Shown here piece by piece: positions 36,643 to 57,083 of a stretch of 64,000 nucleotides of DNA. This DNA is from Enoplosus armatus (taxonomy: Eukaryota; Chordata; Actinopteri; Centrarchiformes; Enoplosidae): assembly GCF_043641665.1 (NCBI RefSeq), contig NC_092193.1, positions 10,718,501 through 10,782,500 of the forward strand, written 5' to 3'. A program made the position numbers and the translations under genes. The notes beneath the pieces were generated by a model that searched no databases, had not been told where the DNA came from, and saw only the letters and a list, made by a program, of their open reading frames with translations. Each line of letters begins with the position of its first letter. Within the stretch, counting starts at the first letter, position 1.

Positions 36643-39236
36643 TGCTAGCACTAAAGCACGACTTCAAAGGGATATTGTGCATCTATCCCAAATTAGCTGC
36701 CTGTGCAACTGTCTGAGCACTTTGAGACCATCCTCTGTTGGTAAAAAATGAATACATTATCTTGTGGTTGTGAAATTACAGGCATTTATGTTGTAGTGCA
36801 CCACTGAGCCTGCCAAAGGACAAAAAACTTGGATGTACCCTGCATGAAGCCACAAAGGAGACCTGGTACAGTGAATAGAGACTGAATAGAGACAAGCCCT
36901 TATGGTTTTCAGATCAACATTCCTAGACAGACATACTGTGTGTATACATATACATATATATATACATATATATATATATGATACTTCTTGATGCCCAGAG
37001 CTCACACACTAACTAACACAGCATGAGGGCACCGAGCTGCTAATAAAAGCATCAACACTTCATGGCTACAAAACAAAAATGGGAAGTGAAGATAAGGCGT
37101 GTTCTGCATACTTCAGCTCATGTTTCCTCCATTTTTCCCCCTTTTCTGTCAAGTTTTGAACATCTTATTAAAGCCGATAAAAACATTTAACTACATGTTA
37201 GTTACAAAATCAGACTCAAGGCCTTTGCAACAGGTCATTGGAGCCTCTTGTCCGGGATCCAAAGTACATATTCAACAGAAATATATTCACTGGGAGAGCT
37301 GTCATGCGTGTTGACACACACTTGGAAGACCTTCTGCAGTTTGCACATGATTTGTATCACCTGCATATCATTAAACCATGAGCATTTGCTAGCAGTGTGA
37401 GCTACAACAAAGACAGGACCTACATCACTCGGAAATATCTGATCGGTCTGCAGCTGAGGACATTACAACACAGTCCTCTGCTGTTTTTTCATCTTAATTA
37501 CATAAACAAATGCATGATTAAAAGTTGTACTGAAGCTCTACGCCAGCTGTTTGAGGCAGGCTGACACAGCTGTATACATGTGTCTTTGCACACTAAATCA
37601 AATGTCCCATTGTGCTCATCTGGAGTGAATTAGGCTCGGGGAGGGAGGGGGACCTAGAGGCTTTGATATACAGAGGAGGAAATGGGTAATGTCCTGGAAC
37701 CACATGGAACATCCTAATAGGAGCTGGTGACTGATAAGAAGGAGATAACCAAATCATCTCTGCCTGTCTGCAACCTGTAACCTTTTCTTTCTTTCTTAAA
37801 CTGGCTCAAAACCTGGAATAGTGCTGATTTTAACACATTAAGTTAGTTAGTTAGCTTGCTTTAAGTTAATCACCAAAGCTGTAATAAATCGTGTAATGTT
37901 TAGTAGTAAAAGCCTTCATGCAGGTGGTGCCAACCCCACCATGCATGCCACACCCACAAAGACAACCAGAAAAAGACAGATTTTTAAGCAGTCCAAGTCA
38001 AATAACTGTACTCTTCAGTCTCAGTAATCTTAAAATGATAGAAGTAAGCTTGCCATTGCAATGCTGTTTTGCAAGAGGAAGGAAATTTAGGGATCCAGTG
38101 ACAACCAGAAGCTGGAGAGCTGCAAATATCACACAGCCCGCTCTCTATAAATTCAGTTGATGTGCTGTGGAGGAAGGCACTCAAGCCCCAACCACTGGAG
38201 TGGAGTTGGTCGGTAGCCAACAGAGGAAATCTGTGGTTGTACTCGGCAGCTCCTGTGTGAATGTGTAGCAGGGTGTGTCTGAAATACAGCCACCCTACCC
38301 AATATTTCAATTGCCTGGACAAATGAAAGCTTAAAATAGTTTTAAAGTTATAATGTGTTTTACAGGGACCATCTTCGTAAACAAGTGAACCTAGATGCCT
38401 GGTTACAGCAAATTAATCATCATTATAATTATCATTTGTGTTGTTAAAACTAGATGAATGTGTCAGGCTGAAATAATGCAGCACAGCTCTAAACAGACCA
38501 AATTTGAAAACAGGAAAGATATGGCTTTTCATTCATTCATTTAAGGGCATAAATCATTCCCTTTGAAGCGCAGCCGAGCCTGTTTGCAAGGAACATAAGA
38601 AAGCCAATATGGAGAGCAGCTGGTCAGCTGGGATGAACATGACATGCTGTTTGTCGGGAAGAAAATAGAAAAAAATATATAAATGTGGAGATAAAAGAGT
38701 GAAAAAAGATGAGCATCACATTCAATAACCAAAATATCTCCTCATAGGCTAGCAAGCATTTTCTGTGAAAAACAACATGAAGCACTGTACTTTTTTTGAT
38801 GAGTGAAAAACTCTTGGACAACTATGGATACCCAAAATATCAGACACATCACAGCTCTAACAGGACACGCTGTGCTACCACATGTTTGTCACAAAAAGAG
38901 CAAGTTAGTTACAAGAGAAAGCCCTGTTTGTAAATCTAAAATTCAGACAGTAAACAAACAGCAGCAGACTTGCATGAACCAAATGCAATATAATGAGAGA
39001 CACTGATCCGAGAACGAGAAACTGACCACAATTAACTTAAATCAAGAAATGAAATCAAGTCCCTGTGACTGCGGTCAAGGCTGAAACATCACTGCACACA
39101 GAACTGACTCAGGTCTTTGTTTATGTAACAGAGATCTGCTGCCCTCTTGTGTAGTATAAGTATAAATTCAACACAATTTGATTCTTTGCAACCTCAGGAG
39201 GGCACATAGTAACATTAGACTACAACATTTTACATC
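36643..39236. other. Intergenic, no gene seen
   Basis: Includes a TA-rich microsatellite at about 36947-36980 (TATATACATATATA type) and short TTAG repeats near 37841-37853. No coding or RNA gene was recognised. Confidence 0.5.
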
Positions 39237-39560
39237 AAGTGGTGGAGGAAGTATTCAGATCCTTTACTCAAGTAAAAGTAAAAATACCACACTGTAAAAG
39301 TACTCCATTACAAGTAAAAGTCCTGCATTGAAAATGTCACTTAAGTAAAAGTATGTGAGTATTATCAGCAAAATGTACTTGTTAAAGTATCAAAAGTGCT
39401 CAAATGTAGAAATTCGCCCCCTGTGGAATAGTTTTGTGTGTAAAATCTTAATCTGAAAAGTAACCAGTAACCATTGGAGGCAAAAGTACAATAATTCCCT
39501 CTGAATTGTAGTTAAATAGAACTATGAAGTAGCATAAAATGGAAATACTCAAGTTGAGTA
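39237..39560 (+). mobile_element. AAGTAAAAGTA-type transposon-like repeat, copy A
   Basis: Starts AGTGGTGGAGGAAGTATTCA, then GATCCTTTACTCAAGTAAAA, ACTCCATTACAAGTAAAAG, TCCTGCATTGAAAATGTCAC, and ATCAGCAAAATGTACTTG. The same family provides the ends of the nested element at 4338-5038. No open frame of note. Confidence 0.8.
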
Positions 39561-39596
39561 CCTCAGATGTGTACTGCTGTATTTCTAGAGAACTAG

Positions 39597-39930
39597 AGAG
39601 CTGAAACACTTAGTCACTTAGTAGATTAGCTGATCAACTATTGAAAAACTATTTTTTATAATCAATTAATCATTTAAGTCTTTTGTGTAAAGTAAATTAA
39701 AGTAAATAAGTAAGCAAGCAGAAATACCAAACATTCTCTGGTGCGAGCTTCTTAAATATGAGGAGTTTCTGATTTTTTCTGTTTTATATCATTGTAAATT
39801 GACTATGTTTAGGTTTTTGCTCGTTGATCGTACAGAACAAGACATATGAAGATGTCACTATGGACATTTTAGAGAACAAAGATTAATCGATGAATTAAGG
39901 AAATAATTGATTAATAAATAATTTTTAGTA
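39597..39930 (+). mobile_element. MITE-like repeat, copy 5
   Basis: AGAGCTGAAACACTTAGTC, TAGCTGATCAACTATTG, GTGCGAGCTTCTTAAATATG, CATTGTAAATTGACTATG, GTACAGAACAAGACATATGA, AGATGTCACTATGGACATTT and GATTAATCGATGAATT give the family order. It sits directly after copy A of the other family. Confidence 0.75.
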
Positions 39931-40334
39931 AAGTGCATTTAACACTTGTGATGGCCCCTTGCAACAAGAATCCATAAATAAGCCTATCTGAGGAACAGTG
40001 TAGTGACAAACCCACAGAGGAGACCAGGCTGTGCAGTAAGCCTACAATCAAACAGGAAACAGCACCAATCATCAGACACCTTATCAAAATATGACAGCTG
40101 GCTGAGTGTGTCAGTGAAGGAGGGAACCTCCCATCCCACATGTTGATGATAATTAGAGCCCTGATATCTGCATAGGGCTGAGCAGTAAGCTACCACCACA
40201 GATATAGTAACCTATACTCTACATTACCCTTTGTTGGCTTAACGCTTAGGCTTCTCCCTGGTTATCCAATCATTTCTGAACTTGCTGTTGATCTTAACAA
40301 CTCTGGGCTGATGGGACATCTGACCATCCAGGCT

Positions 40335-40545
40335 TAAAACAGTGCAGTGGGCAATGGAAGTATTCAGTATAGTATATTTATTTGTAAAGTAAAAGTAAAA
40401 ATACTCAATTAAAAGTCTTGCATTCACAAAGTGACTTAAATATTATAATGAGAATGTACTTAAAGTTTCAAAAGTAGAGTGTTACATTATCATATATTGC
40501 GGGATATTTTACTATTACTATATTATTATTATACTAGTATTACTT
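40335..40545 (+). mobile_element. AAGTAAAAGTA-type repeat, copy B
   Basis: GGAAGTATTCAGTATAGTAT, AAAGTAAAAGTAAAAATACT, AATTAAAAGTCTTGCATTCA, GAATGTACTTAAAGTTTCAA and ATATTGCGGGATATTTTACT follow the same order as copy A but are more diverged. Confidence 0.7.
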
Positions 40546-40574
40546 ATTACTGCTGGTGGAGGTGGAGCTACTTT

Positions 40575-40575
<1 letters not shown>

Positions 40576-40607
<32 letters not shown>
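40576..40607. repeat. (ATA)n trinucleotide microsatellite
   Basis: About ten ATA units followed by ACAACAAC, between copies B and C of the flanking repeat family. Confidence 0.95.
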
Positions 40608-40609
<2 letters not shown>

Positions 40610-40751
40610 CAACTTTTATTTATAAACATTTATCAAAACCAGAGATTACAATGTGCTTGAGAAGGAAAACAAGTAAAAATAAAAAACACATGTCCAAAGT
40701 CATATGAGAAAAGTAAAAAGTTTGATCAATTCATACACAGAAACATACATG

Positions 40752-41050
40752 CAGCGGTGGAAGAAGTACTAATATATTTTACTTAAGTAAAAGTAGCAAT
40801 ACCTCTCAAGTCAAAGTCTTATGTTCAAGATTTCACTTACAGAACAGACGTTGTAACAGCAAAATGTACAGTACATAAAGTAAAAGTACTTGTTGAGCAG
40901 AATGGTCCCTTTCAGAGAGTTATATTGTTATATGTTGTAATACTGAAATATTACTATTGATGCTTCAACACGAGGAACATTCTAATGTGACAGCTGGTGG
41001 AGTTGTAGCACATTTATCTACTTTATATACTGTTGGATAGTACAATCTAT
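40752..41050 (+). mobile_element. AAGTAAAAGTA-type repeat, copy C
   Basis: GCAGCGGTGGAAGAAGTACT, TTTACTTAAGTAAAAGTAGC, AAGTCAAAGTCTTATGTTCA, AACAGCAAAATGTACAGTAC and GAGCAGAATGGTCCCTTTCA match the family order. It extends further towards the element centre (AGCTGGTGGAGTTGTAGCAC) than copies A and B. Confidence 0.75.
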
Positions 41051-41793
41051 AGCACAGTATCATATTTAATAAATTGATTATATATTTTCTTTGTAAAATC
41101 TTAATCTGTAAAGAAGAAAAGACACTAAAGCCCTCAAAATAAATGTACGGTTTCCCCTCTTGGACTAACCAAAGAAGTACTCGGTTACAGCTGAACATTC
41201 TGTTGCTAGTAGCAACCCATACTGGCACAGTTCCATGGCAGTTATAGCTTAACTGACATTGTTATCTGGCCTGTCAGATCTGCGATCAAGCAAATATTGA
41301 CAGGCATCCACTATCAAGATGTCCTTGTTTATTATCGCTGTCTGTGACTGTTTATCATTTGAGATGTTAGTTTTTCAGATGACTGCTAACATAGCTAGCC
41401 ATTATACTGACGTTAGCTGTGTGAGGGTAATCTGTTGCTAATAGCTACAACATTCTAAGTAACTGTTCATTTACTGCTGGGCATGATGATGTTATGTATT
41501 TTATCTTTTTACTTAACCTACTCTTGTGGACTCCTTGCTTTGTACATGTTTATTAGATTAATTAGTGTGTTCTAATCAGTGCACTTCCAACTAGGACTTA
41601 CTTGACAAGCTGTTTCACTGTGATTGCACCTTATATGATTACATGTGGCAAATAAACTTGATTGATTGACTTGCCTGATTGATACTTGGTTTCTTCCTGG
41701 GATGAGGGAGAATGTAACGTTAACTAATCATTAACAGTTATGCTATACTTTGTTTACTTTAATTCATTTGGACAATACCTTAGTCTAACTCGT

Positions 41794-41830
41794 TTATTAT
41801 ATGTCCTCTTTTCTTGAGGACATATAATAA
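41794..41830. repeat. Perfect 15-bp hairpin
   Basis: The arms are 41794-41808 (TTATTATATGTCCTC) and 41816-41830 (exact reverse complement), with a 7-nt TTTTCTT loop. Confidence 0.85.
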
Positions 41831-42660
41831 CTGTCATTATAATAACGGTCACTGGATTAGTTGTGTTTTATCCAATAGTTTCACAATTGCTTTCAGTAAA
41901 GACTTCATAGGCCAACTGCTGCCTTCAACCTTTATTAGAAGCTCGCAGCATAGCTGTGATCCTACATGCATTATAAGGGCAGAAGAAGTAGCATCAAATG
42001 GAAATATTCAACTAAAGCACCAACACCTCAAAATTGCACCTCATTACTTGATGAAAATGGATGTAGTTACTCTCCACCACAACATAACTACCTGTAGGAC
42101 TCATTGAGGTTGCTACATTGAATTTGAATGCTGCAGGCACCCAGTTATTACATCATGTTGCAAATGTATGCAATTATGTAATTTTGACTGCATGCAGTTG
42201 AATGTGGTCAAATTTTGAGAAAGTGAATGGTAGTTAGAGGAGCAGACTGAGACTGGAAATAGACAGGACTCCTCCAAACTTTAGGCACAATTCATAATTC
42301 CCTTAACTGGATAACTTTTGGTCATGTTCTTGAGTTTTACCTTGAAAATGAAAAGTTAATATGTGGCATTTTTATTCAGTACATAACATGTTTTTTGTAC
42401 ATTGTGATATTACTTAAATAAAGGATATCAGTATTTATTTTTTGTCTTTTGAAGCTAATTTGTGATTTGTGATTTTGGTCTATAATGAAATTAATAGATT
42501 TCATTCTCCACTGATTCTGGCCTAATTTTTGTCTTTTGTCTGATTGTTTGAAATGTAATTTTATAATGTTCCATTTCGTCTGTTTCTCTGTCAAGTCCTT
42601 CATGTTTGTCATATATAAATACACAAACCTGAAATGCTGTGAGTGATCGTATCACTTTTT

Positions 42661-42684
42661 AATACCTGCACGTCTGCAGGTATT
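42661..42684. repeat. Perfect 10-bp hairpin
   Basis: AATACCTGCA, a 4-nt CGTC loop, then TGCAGGTATT. Short enough to be chance in AT-rich DNA, although the arms include GC-rich cores. Confidence 0.7.
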
Positions 42685-43229
42685 TTGGGCTATTTACGTA
42701 AAATTGATTTGACTTCCTCCTCTACGGTTTCTGGCCCAAGCATTCATTTTGGCTAGGGATTTATTAATTTTTATTAAGTTCTATTTTAATATTATCTATA
42801 TCTCTGACAAATCCTTCCTGTTTGTCATACATAAATACTTGCAGTTTTGTAATGCACAGAATCAAACCATATATGCACCTAATAAAATAACTGTCATGGG
42901 ATAAAAGCTTATAGGAGCACTTCAAAATGACATGACTGCTAAATGCTACAATGTTGGATCATAATGGCACCAGTCTGTCAGTCTTTGCGCCATATAAACA
43001 CTCCTGAAGGTGCAGTTGTTTACATTAACAGCTGGATGTGTAACAAATCAAACAAAGCCGACTGCATTTCTGCCTGCATAAGTTAAATTTAGCCTCTTGT
43101 AAAGTCAGGCAAACGAGTACTCAAATGTCAAGCAATCGTGATGCCCCAAAAATGCGGAAGCAAGTCAAGTTTGGTATCTTCACAGACATCTTTGGCCAAT
43201 CCTAATGCTAACCATGCCGTGAATGCAGC

Positions 43230-43556
43230 TGAGTGTTGAGGGCTGGGGAGGGTGGGGGGAGCAGACTAGTCCGAAACAGAAGTGACCGCTAGCTTCATGT
43301 CAACCGTACAGACATTACTGAACTAGGAAGAGCGGAAATCTTTCACGGGGAAGAAGGAGAGGGAAAGACAGAGGGAGAGTGAGGGGGCCCGCCGGAAGGG
43401 ATACTGGACTTTATCTCCTCACGTTTGAAGCGACTGAACATTTATATCGTTTTGGGTTTACCTATTTTTAAGGGGCTCGGGAATATCAGCTGTAGGAAGG
43501 TTAGCTAGCAACCGCCATCTCTTCTCAGTCGGAGCGACCGCCGTGTCTTCCACACC
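43230..43556 (+). promoter_or_regulatory. prkacb: prkacb promoter and 5'UTR, CpG-containing
   Basis: Composition changes from AT-rich intergenic DNA to a CpG-containing, G/A-rich stretch (43340-43400 is strongly purine-rich). It leads to a GC-rich leader and the ATG in ACACCATGG, a good Kozak context. No TATA box is obvious. The exact transcription start cannot be read from sequence. Mammalian PRKACB uses several alternative first exons; none was identified in the 27 kb upstream. Confidence 0.55.
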
Positions 43557-52393
<8,837 letters not shown>

Positions 52394-53659
52394 GTTGCGA
52401 GAACATGGATATATCAGGGAAATAAGGGGATCTTTGCACTCTTCTAAAGACTTGGGATGGAGCAGAGACCATCGTTTTTCAGATCTACTACATAGTCCCT
52501 TCATTCCATAAGGCTGAATGAGGTCGCCATGATCCTTGGGTGCCGATAACCTCTCACTGTCACGTACACCTGCGTATTAAAGCAGACACACCACTTTTTT
52601 CTTTTTTTCTTCTTTTTTTTTGTACCTACCCACTGTTTTTTACTTTGAAGCAGTTCGTCTTGGATGTTGTTATCCCCTTTTAAAATGTGATATTTTTCAA
52701 TTAAAGAGGAGAAACTGAGACAATGGCCAACAATAGTCCACACATTGTAACTGACTTGTCTGTGGCAGTTTGACACACAGTCATGTTAGCTGTAGACTAT
52801 CCCCTGTAGTCGTCAGCGGTGTATATTTAATGGTCTGTTACAAGTCCACATCGCATTGGCTATTGTAAAATTCTGGCCAGCTTTCAGAGGTAGCATTCGT
52901 CTTATGTGCATATCTGTCAGTTTTGTAAGACATTTGAACACGTTGAGTGTTGAAAGCATGACCAAATAGAAAACATTGGGTGACACAAGAAGAGAGGTCC
53001 TTTCCTTTCTTTGCTTTTTGCCTAGAGAGCCGAGTCCTCAGACCCCAACAAAAGCATCCATTCACAGTCTTCTTGGTATTCTGACCCAGGCACAGCAAGC
53101 CATTGCAGAAAATGACAAACCTTGTTACATTAGTAAAATGCAAATCCAGTTGTTTGTTTGATCCTTTTTGGATCTGTTGGTTACATGTAAAAAAATGTCA
53201 TTTGGTATCTTCCTATTTTTTTTTGTCACTGTGTCTAACATTATAATCATATTGTCCCTAGATTTCAGGTCTGCTTATAAAGACCCTTTCTTATGAGTCT
53301 GTGGAACAATGTGACTTCAGTAAATGGGGAAAAAGAGTGAGGTGAAATCCTTCTTTGGATTTATATTGAGTGTAATGTTAAGTTGAGGAGGTCAGTGTGA
53401 ATAGTGTTGCAGCTTTGTGCCTCAACATTGTTAGTGAAACCTTAAAAATAATTTATAATGTATTAAATCAAAAGATGTTATGAAATCTTAAGAAACAGAA
53501 ACGCAAAACTGCATATTTACCATATTCTCCCTGTTACCACCCCCGAACTGATTTCTTTGTTTAATTCTTATCGAAGAATGTAGATTTGCAACTTATAGGT
53601 ATGCATATTTGAAAGCTTGATTTTTGAAGGTACAGTTTTCCTCACAATACACTGGCTAA

Positions 53660-53665
53660 AATAAA
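53660..53665 (+). terminator. prkacb: Polyadenylation signal 1, prkacb
   Basis: AATAAA about 1.27 kb after the stop codon. Confidence 0.5.
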
Positions 53666-53771
53666 GACTGCTCCTTTGTATCACATGTAACCCTGTTATT
53701 GTTAAACTCATTACATCATACGTATATACATTGTTTCATATATGTTTTTATTTATACACATTAGAGATGCT

Positions 53772-53777
53772 AATAAA
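53772..53777 (+). terminator. prkacb: Polyadenylation signal 2, prkacb
   Basis: AATAAA followed at 53791-53806 by the GT-rich GTGTTGAAGTTGTGTA, a typical downstream element. Confidence 0.6.
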
Positions 53778-53795
53778 TTTTATTTTTAAAAGTGT

Positions 53796-54770
53796 TGAAG
53801 TTGTGTAACTCTCCGTGCATTGTGAGACTGACTGTTGTGCCATTCTTTTCAGTAGTGCACTTAGAAATTATATCTCCAGGTCTGAATTCAACCACATAGT
53901 AGTCCACAGTAGCTGATAAAAGTAATAAAGACACAGGGTTTGATGGGTTTTTTTTGTTGCAGGGTAGCGGATCCTAATGTGTGATCCAGGGGTTCAGGGG
54001 TCCTTGACACATTTCCAGGGGGTACCCAGGAAAACAAGCATTTACCTTGAGTCAGCAAATGAGAGCAAATTCCAACTTTTCACTTGTGTCACTGCAAACA
54101 TAGTTACATCACAGTGCATAGTTCTGTAATTCAGTACCCAGACATGAAGAATAGAAATCCTGACAAAGTAAAAACAGTTATAGTTGCTAAATGGTTATTT
54201 TTTTGCCCCATTTGGATTAAATGAGATACATGTGCAATGCAGTAGCTTTTTTACTCATATTTTTAATTGTTTATTAACAAGTACAGCAATTACCAAAAAG
54301 TAGGTAAATAGTTATTTTTGAAAAATGTAGTTGCCAATTTTATTAAGTTTACCCACCATTTATTGCAGAACAGATACAAAAGAAATGTACATACATACAC
54401 ATAAGATTAAAGTGTCAAAGGCATGAGTGACTTTAAGTGAATAATAAGAAATAACTGAATATACAAAAGAGGAGTAATTAACAGTGAGAAAAGTAAAATA
54501 AGAGGTTCAAAATTATGAATCTGAGGACCAAAGTAAGTAAAAAAAAAGTACATACAACTGTACATTTCTTGATTTTTATTTAAAATTTTAGTTAAGAAAT
54601 TATTTCAGCTGGTGAGAAAGGTTATGTCCATACATATATTTTTATACTCTGATTTGGTCACACACAGTAGCTGAATGTTTATAACTAATAATCCAAACTT
54701 GATATTTTTGGGCCTTTTGCTTTTCCGTAGTCCAGTGAGTGGGTGTATGGGTAATGCAGTACAGCGGAAA
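53796..54770. other. Intergenic, prkacb to exosc4
   Basis: About 1 kb of AT-rich sequence with no recognised exon or repeat. The exosc4 promoter must lie in its right part; the E-box-like ACACGTGGGG at about 54771-54780 sits just before the start codon. Confidence 0.5.
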
Positions 54771-54815
54771 ACACGTGGGGCGTTGCGTCGCTGCTCAGTC
54801 GAAGTTTGCGGAAAC

Positions 54816-54986
54816 ATGGCGGGCCTGGAGCTGCTGTCCGACCAGGGATACCGTCTAGATGGAAGGAAAGCCACCGAGCTGCGGAAAGTTCAGGCCCGTA
54901 TGGGAGTGTTCGCTCAGGCGGACGGCTCCGCGTATTTAGAGCAGGGAAACACCAAAGCTCTGGCTGTGGTGTACGGCCCACATGAA
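54816..54986 (+). CDS. exosc4: exosc4 exon 1
   Basis: Residues 1-57, ending KALAVVYGPHE before GTAAGT; phase 0. Confidence 0.97.
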
Positions 54987-56270
54987 GTAAGTAGCATGGG
55001 ATGGAGGGGGCAAGGCTGGTGCTAAAACAAGCATGAATGATTCGCTGGTGCAGCAAGCATTTATAATAGCTGTAAAACAGGAAGTGTTCATCAGCCCTAA
55101 AAGGGTAAATATACTGTAGATGTGATTCACTCTGTGCATCACTGTTCATCCAGAGGAGGTGTCATTCAAAGTAATGGCCTGTTATTGCTGTTGTCTTGGA
55201 CAGTCCAGTATATGTTTTGATCATGAGCAACATTTAACATCATTTTCCTTTACAAAGCTTATAATGGCACATTTTTCCGAGGGGTGTCCATTCAACAATG
55301 TGTTTATTACCGACGTCGTAGTCAGTGGTGGTGTTTTTCTGGACGGCGTTTTGTTGAAATCTGTTTCTTTAGATTTTACAGGTGTCTTTATATAATAAAG
55401 TGGCCACTGAGTGTGCATCACACTATGGCAAATGTAGGCAAAATCATATTGCTCAACTGATATTCAATACAATGAACTGTAACCAGTAATTATAATTAGC
55501 TTGAAATCATTCATTTGTGCAACAGAGTTTTGACAACCTTCCCTACTTATATCTCAGTAATGTTATTTAGGAGCAGCAAATAGCGATTGAGATGATGTAT
55601 GTGTCAACCCTAGATGCGAGGTTCGCGCAGCCGGACTCGTCACGATCGAGCTGTTATCAACTGTCAGTACAGCATGGCCACGTTCAGCACAGCAGAGAGG
55701 AAGAGGAGACCACATGGGGACCGCAAGTCTACCGAGATGAGCCTCCACCTGAAGCAGACGTTCGAAGCTGCTGTGATGACCCAGCTCTACCCACGCTCTC
55801 AAATAGACATCTATGTCAAGGTTAGTGTGGAACAGTGAGATGTGTTGGGATCACCATATTTGGGATTTTTTTTTGCGCTCAAACACGTGAAAACTTTCTT
55901 TTCCCAACAGATTCTGCAGTCAGATGGAGGGAACTACAGCGTGTGTGTGAATGCAGCCACTCTGGCGGTGATTGACGCCGGCATCCCCATGCGGGACTAC
56001 GTGTGCGCCTGCACGGTTGGGTTCGTGGATGAGACACCCCTCGCTGACCTTTGCTACGCAGAGGAAAGTGGAGGTGTGAGCTCTCTGGCCTTAGCGCTGC
56101 TGCCCCGGGGCGGACAGATCGCTCTGCTGCAAATGGACGCCAGACTCCATCAAGATCACTTAGAGGCTCTGATCGAAGCTGCCATGACAGCTTGTAAAGG
56201 TGTGAGCAAGGTGCTGGATGAGGTGGTGCGACAACATCTCCAAGAAGTTTCTGTGCTCTCCGGAGAGTGA
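54816..56270 (+). CDS. exosc4: Exosome complex component RRP41
   Basis: Subunit of the nuclear and cytoplasmic RNA exosome core. It is an RNase PH-like ring protein that pairs with EXOSC9; the animal ring is catalytically inactive and threads RNA to DIS3 or EXOSC10 (family knowledge). Three exons, 54816-54986, 55614-55820 and 55911-56270, give 245 aa, the same length as the human protein. The start MAGLELLSDQGYRLDGRKAT is conserved and lies in GAAACATGGCG; the frame is open further upstream, but homology stops at this Met. Other conserved blocks are RMGVFAQADGSAYLEQGNTK, ERKRRPHGDRKS, QTFEAAVMTQLYPRSQIDIY, CVNAATLAVIDAGIPMRDYV, LALLPRGGQIALLQMDARLH and VVRQHLQE. It is a compact gene lying about 1 kb after prkacb and ending less than 0.4 kb before the gpaa1 promoter, all on the + strand. 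Confidence 0.97.
55614..55820 (+). CDS. exosc4: exosc4 exon 2
   Basis: Residues 58-126, MRGSRSRTRHDRAVINCQYS to SQIDIYVK. Acceptor AACCCTAG, donor GTTAGT. The first codon is ATG by coincidence and is not a start. Confidence 0.97.
55911..56270 (+). CDS. exosc4: exosc4 exon 3
   Basis: Residues 127-245 and stop, ILQSDGGNYSVCVNAATLAV onward. It is preceded by a 90-bp intron ending TTCCCAACAG. Confidence 0.97.
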   Translation: MLQSDGGNYSVCVNAATLAVIDAGIPMRDYVCACTVGFVDETPLADLCYAEESGGVSSLALALLPRGGQIALLQMDARLHQDHLEALIEAAMTACKGVSKVLDEVVRQHLQEVSVLSGE

Positions 56271-56427
56271 TGCAGGGAGGAGGGGTGAACACCTGGACTG
56301 TGGTTTTGGTTGCCGACCGGAAAGTGTTTTTGGACTTATTGGAGAGGAATGATGGGAGGACTGAATGTTTTTTTTATGTATTCATGGCAATTATACTTTT
56401 GTACAGTATATATGTGGTGAAGCTAAC

Positions 56428-56433
56428 AATAAA
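56428..56433 (+). terminator. exosc4: Polyadenylation signal, exosc4
   Basis: AATAAA 158 bp after the stop codon, followed by GATCTGTGTGTTGC, a GT-rich downstream element. The 3'UTR is therefore very short. Confidence 0.75.
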
Positions 56434-56454
56434 AATGTCAACCCTGCATGATCT

Positions 56455-56817
56455 GTGTGTTGCTTGCTCATTTGTGAGTGGTTGCATTATTCGTTCAAAT
56501 ATATAAAGGGTGCAACCTTTTATCTTATCTTAATGCAAATAAAAGGGATGTGCTGTGAAAAAAACTCCTACATAATACAACTACAACAAAAGATTATTCA
56601 TGTTTTCGATGCTGTGAAATGTTTGTGTACACCAGCATTGTTTAACAGCAATTTGGCCTTAAATGCACACAGAAACCAAATGGTTAAAATAAAATTATAC
56701 AATAACATTTTAATTTGTAAGACGGAATTTTGTTCGTACTTTCATTTTTTATTTCCTTTTTTTACTGTTTTTGTTGCTGTTTTCGTTGGGATCATTTTTA
56801 ATATTCTCGATCTCTTG
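56455..56817. other. Intergenic, exosc4 to gpaa1
   Basis: About 360 bp of AT-rich sequence between the exosc4 polyadenylation site and the gpaa1 promoter. No gene seen. Confidence 0.6.
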
Positions 56818-56943
56818 ACCGGAAGTCAGTCCGCCGCATTAAAGTTCCCGCAGGAACAAGGAAATTGAAAACATTTATCCGCGGCTGCTGCGAACAAGCC
56901 CCACCTCTGCAGGTGAATGTGTCTCGCTGTACACTGGAAAGAG
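56818..56943 (+). promoter_or_regulatory. gpaa1: gpaa1 core promoter and probable non-coding first exon
   Basis: ACCGGAAGT at 56818-56826 is a consensus ETS (GABPA/ELK type) site, common at TATA-less housekeeping promoters. A CpG-containing stretch (GCGGCTGCTGCGAACAAGCC) follows. GGAAAGAG before GTATGT at 56944 is a plausible donor that would join the acceptor at 57321-57329 just before the start codon. The transcription start itself is not determined. Confidence 0.5.
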
Positions 56944-57063
56944 GTATGTCTTGTTACATATTATGTTAAATATTGAAGAGTCAACAGCGTAACAGTTTAT
57001 AATAATAATCGCCTTCACAGAGGACAACGGTTTCAAACATTTTACCATCTCGCGAAGCCAGCC

Positions 57064-57083
57064 AGCTAGCTAGCTAGCTAGCA
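57064..57083. repeat. (AGCT)n short tandem repeat
   Basis: Four to five tandem AGCT/CTAG units in the first gpaa1 intron. The unit is self-complementary. Confidence 0.85.

Larger units (their letters stand above)
41051..43229. other. Intergenic sequence upstream of prkacb
   Basis: No exon recognised. It contains two small perfect hairpins (41794-41830 and 42661-42684). A segment ending GGCAAATAAACTTGATTGATT at about 41648-41668 looks like the tail of a LINE-type element, with low certainty. Confidence 0.5.
52394..53795 (+). other. prkacb: prkacb 3' untranslated region
   Basis: About 1.4 kb of AT-rich sequence following the TAG, without repeats. It has two polyadenylation signals, at 53660-53665 and 53772-53777. 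The end is inferred from the second signal and the GT-rich stretch after it. Confidence 0.65.

Noticed and set aside
54675..54815. Longer exosc4 start upstream of 54816
   Set aside because: The frame is open, but conservation with EXOSC4 begins exactly at MAGLELLSDQG, which has a good Kozak context.
55879..56292. 137-codon antisense open frame opposite exosc4 exon 3
   Set aside because: Shadow of the conserved sense exon; no independent signal.
57064..57083. AGCT tandem as a regulatory palindrome
   Set aside because: A simple tetranucleotide repeat; self-complementarity follows from the unit and gives no specific evidence of function.
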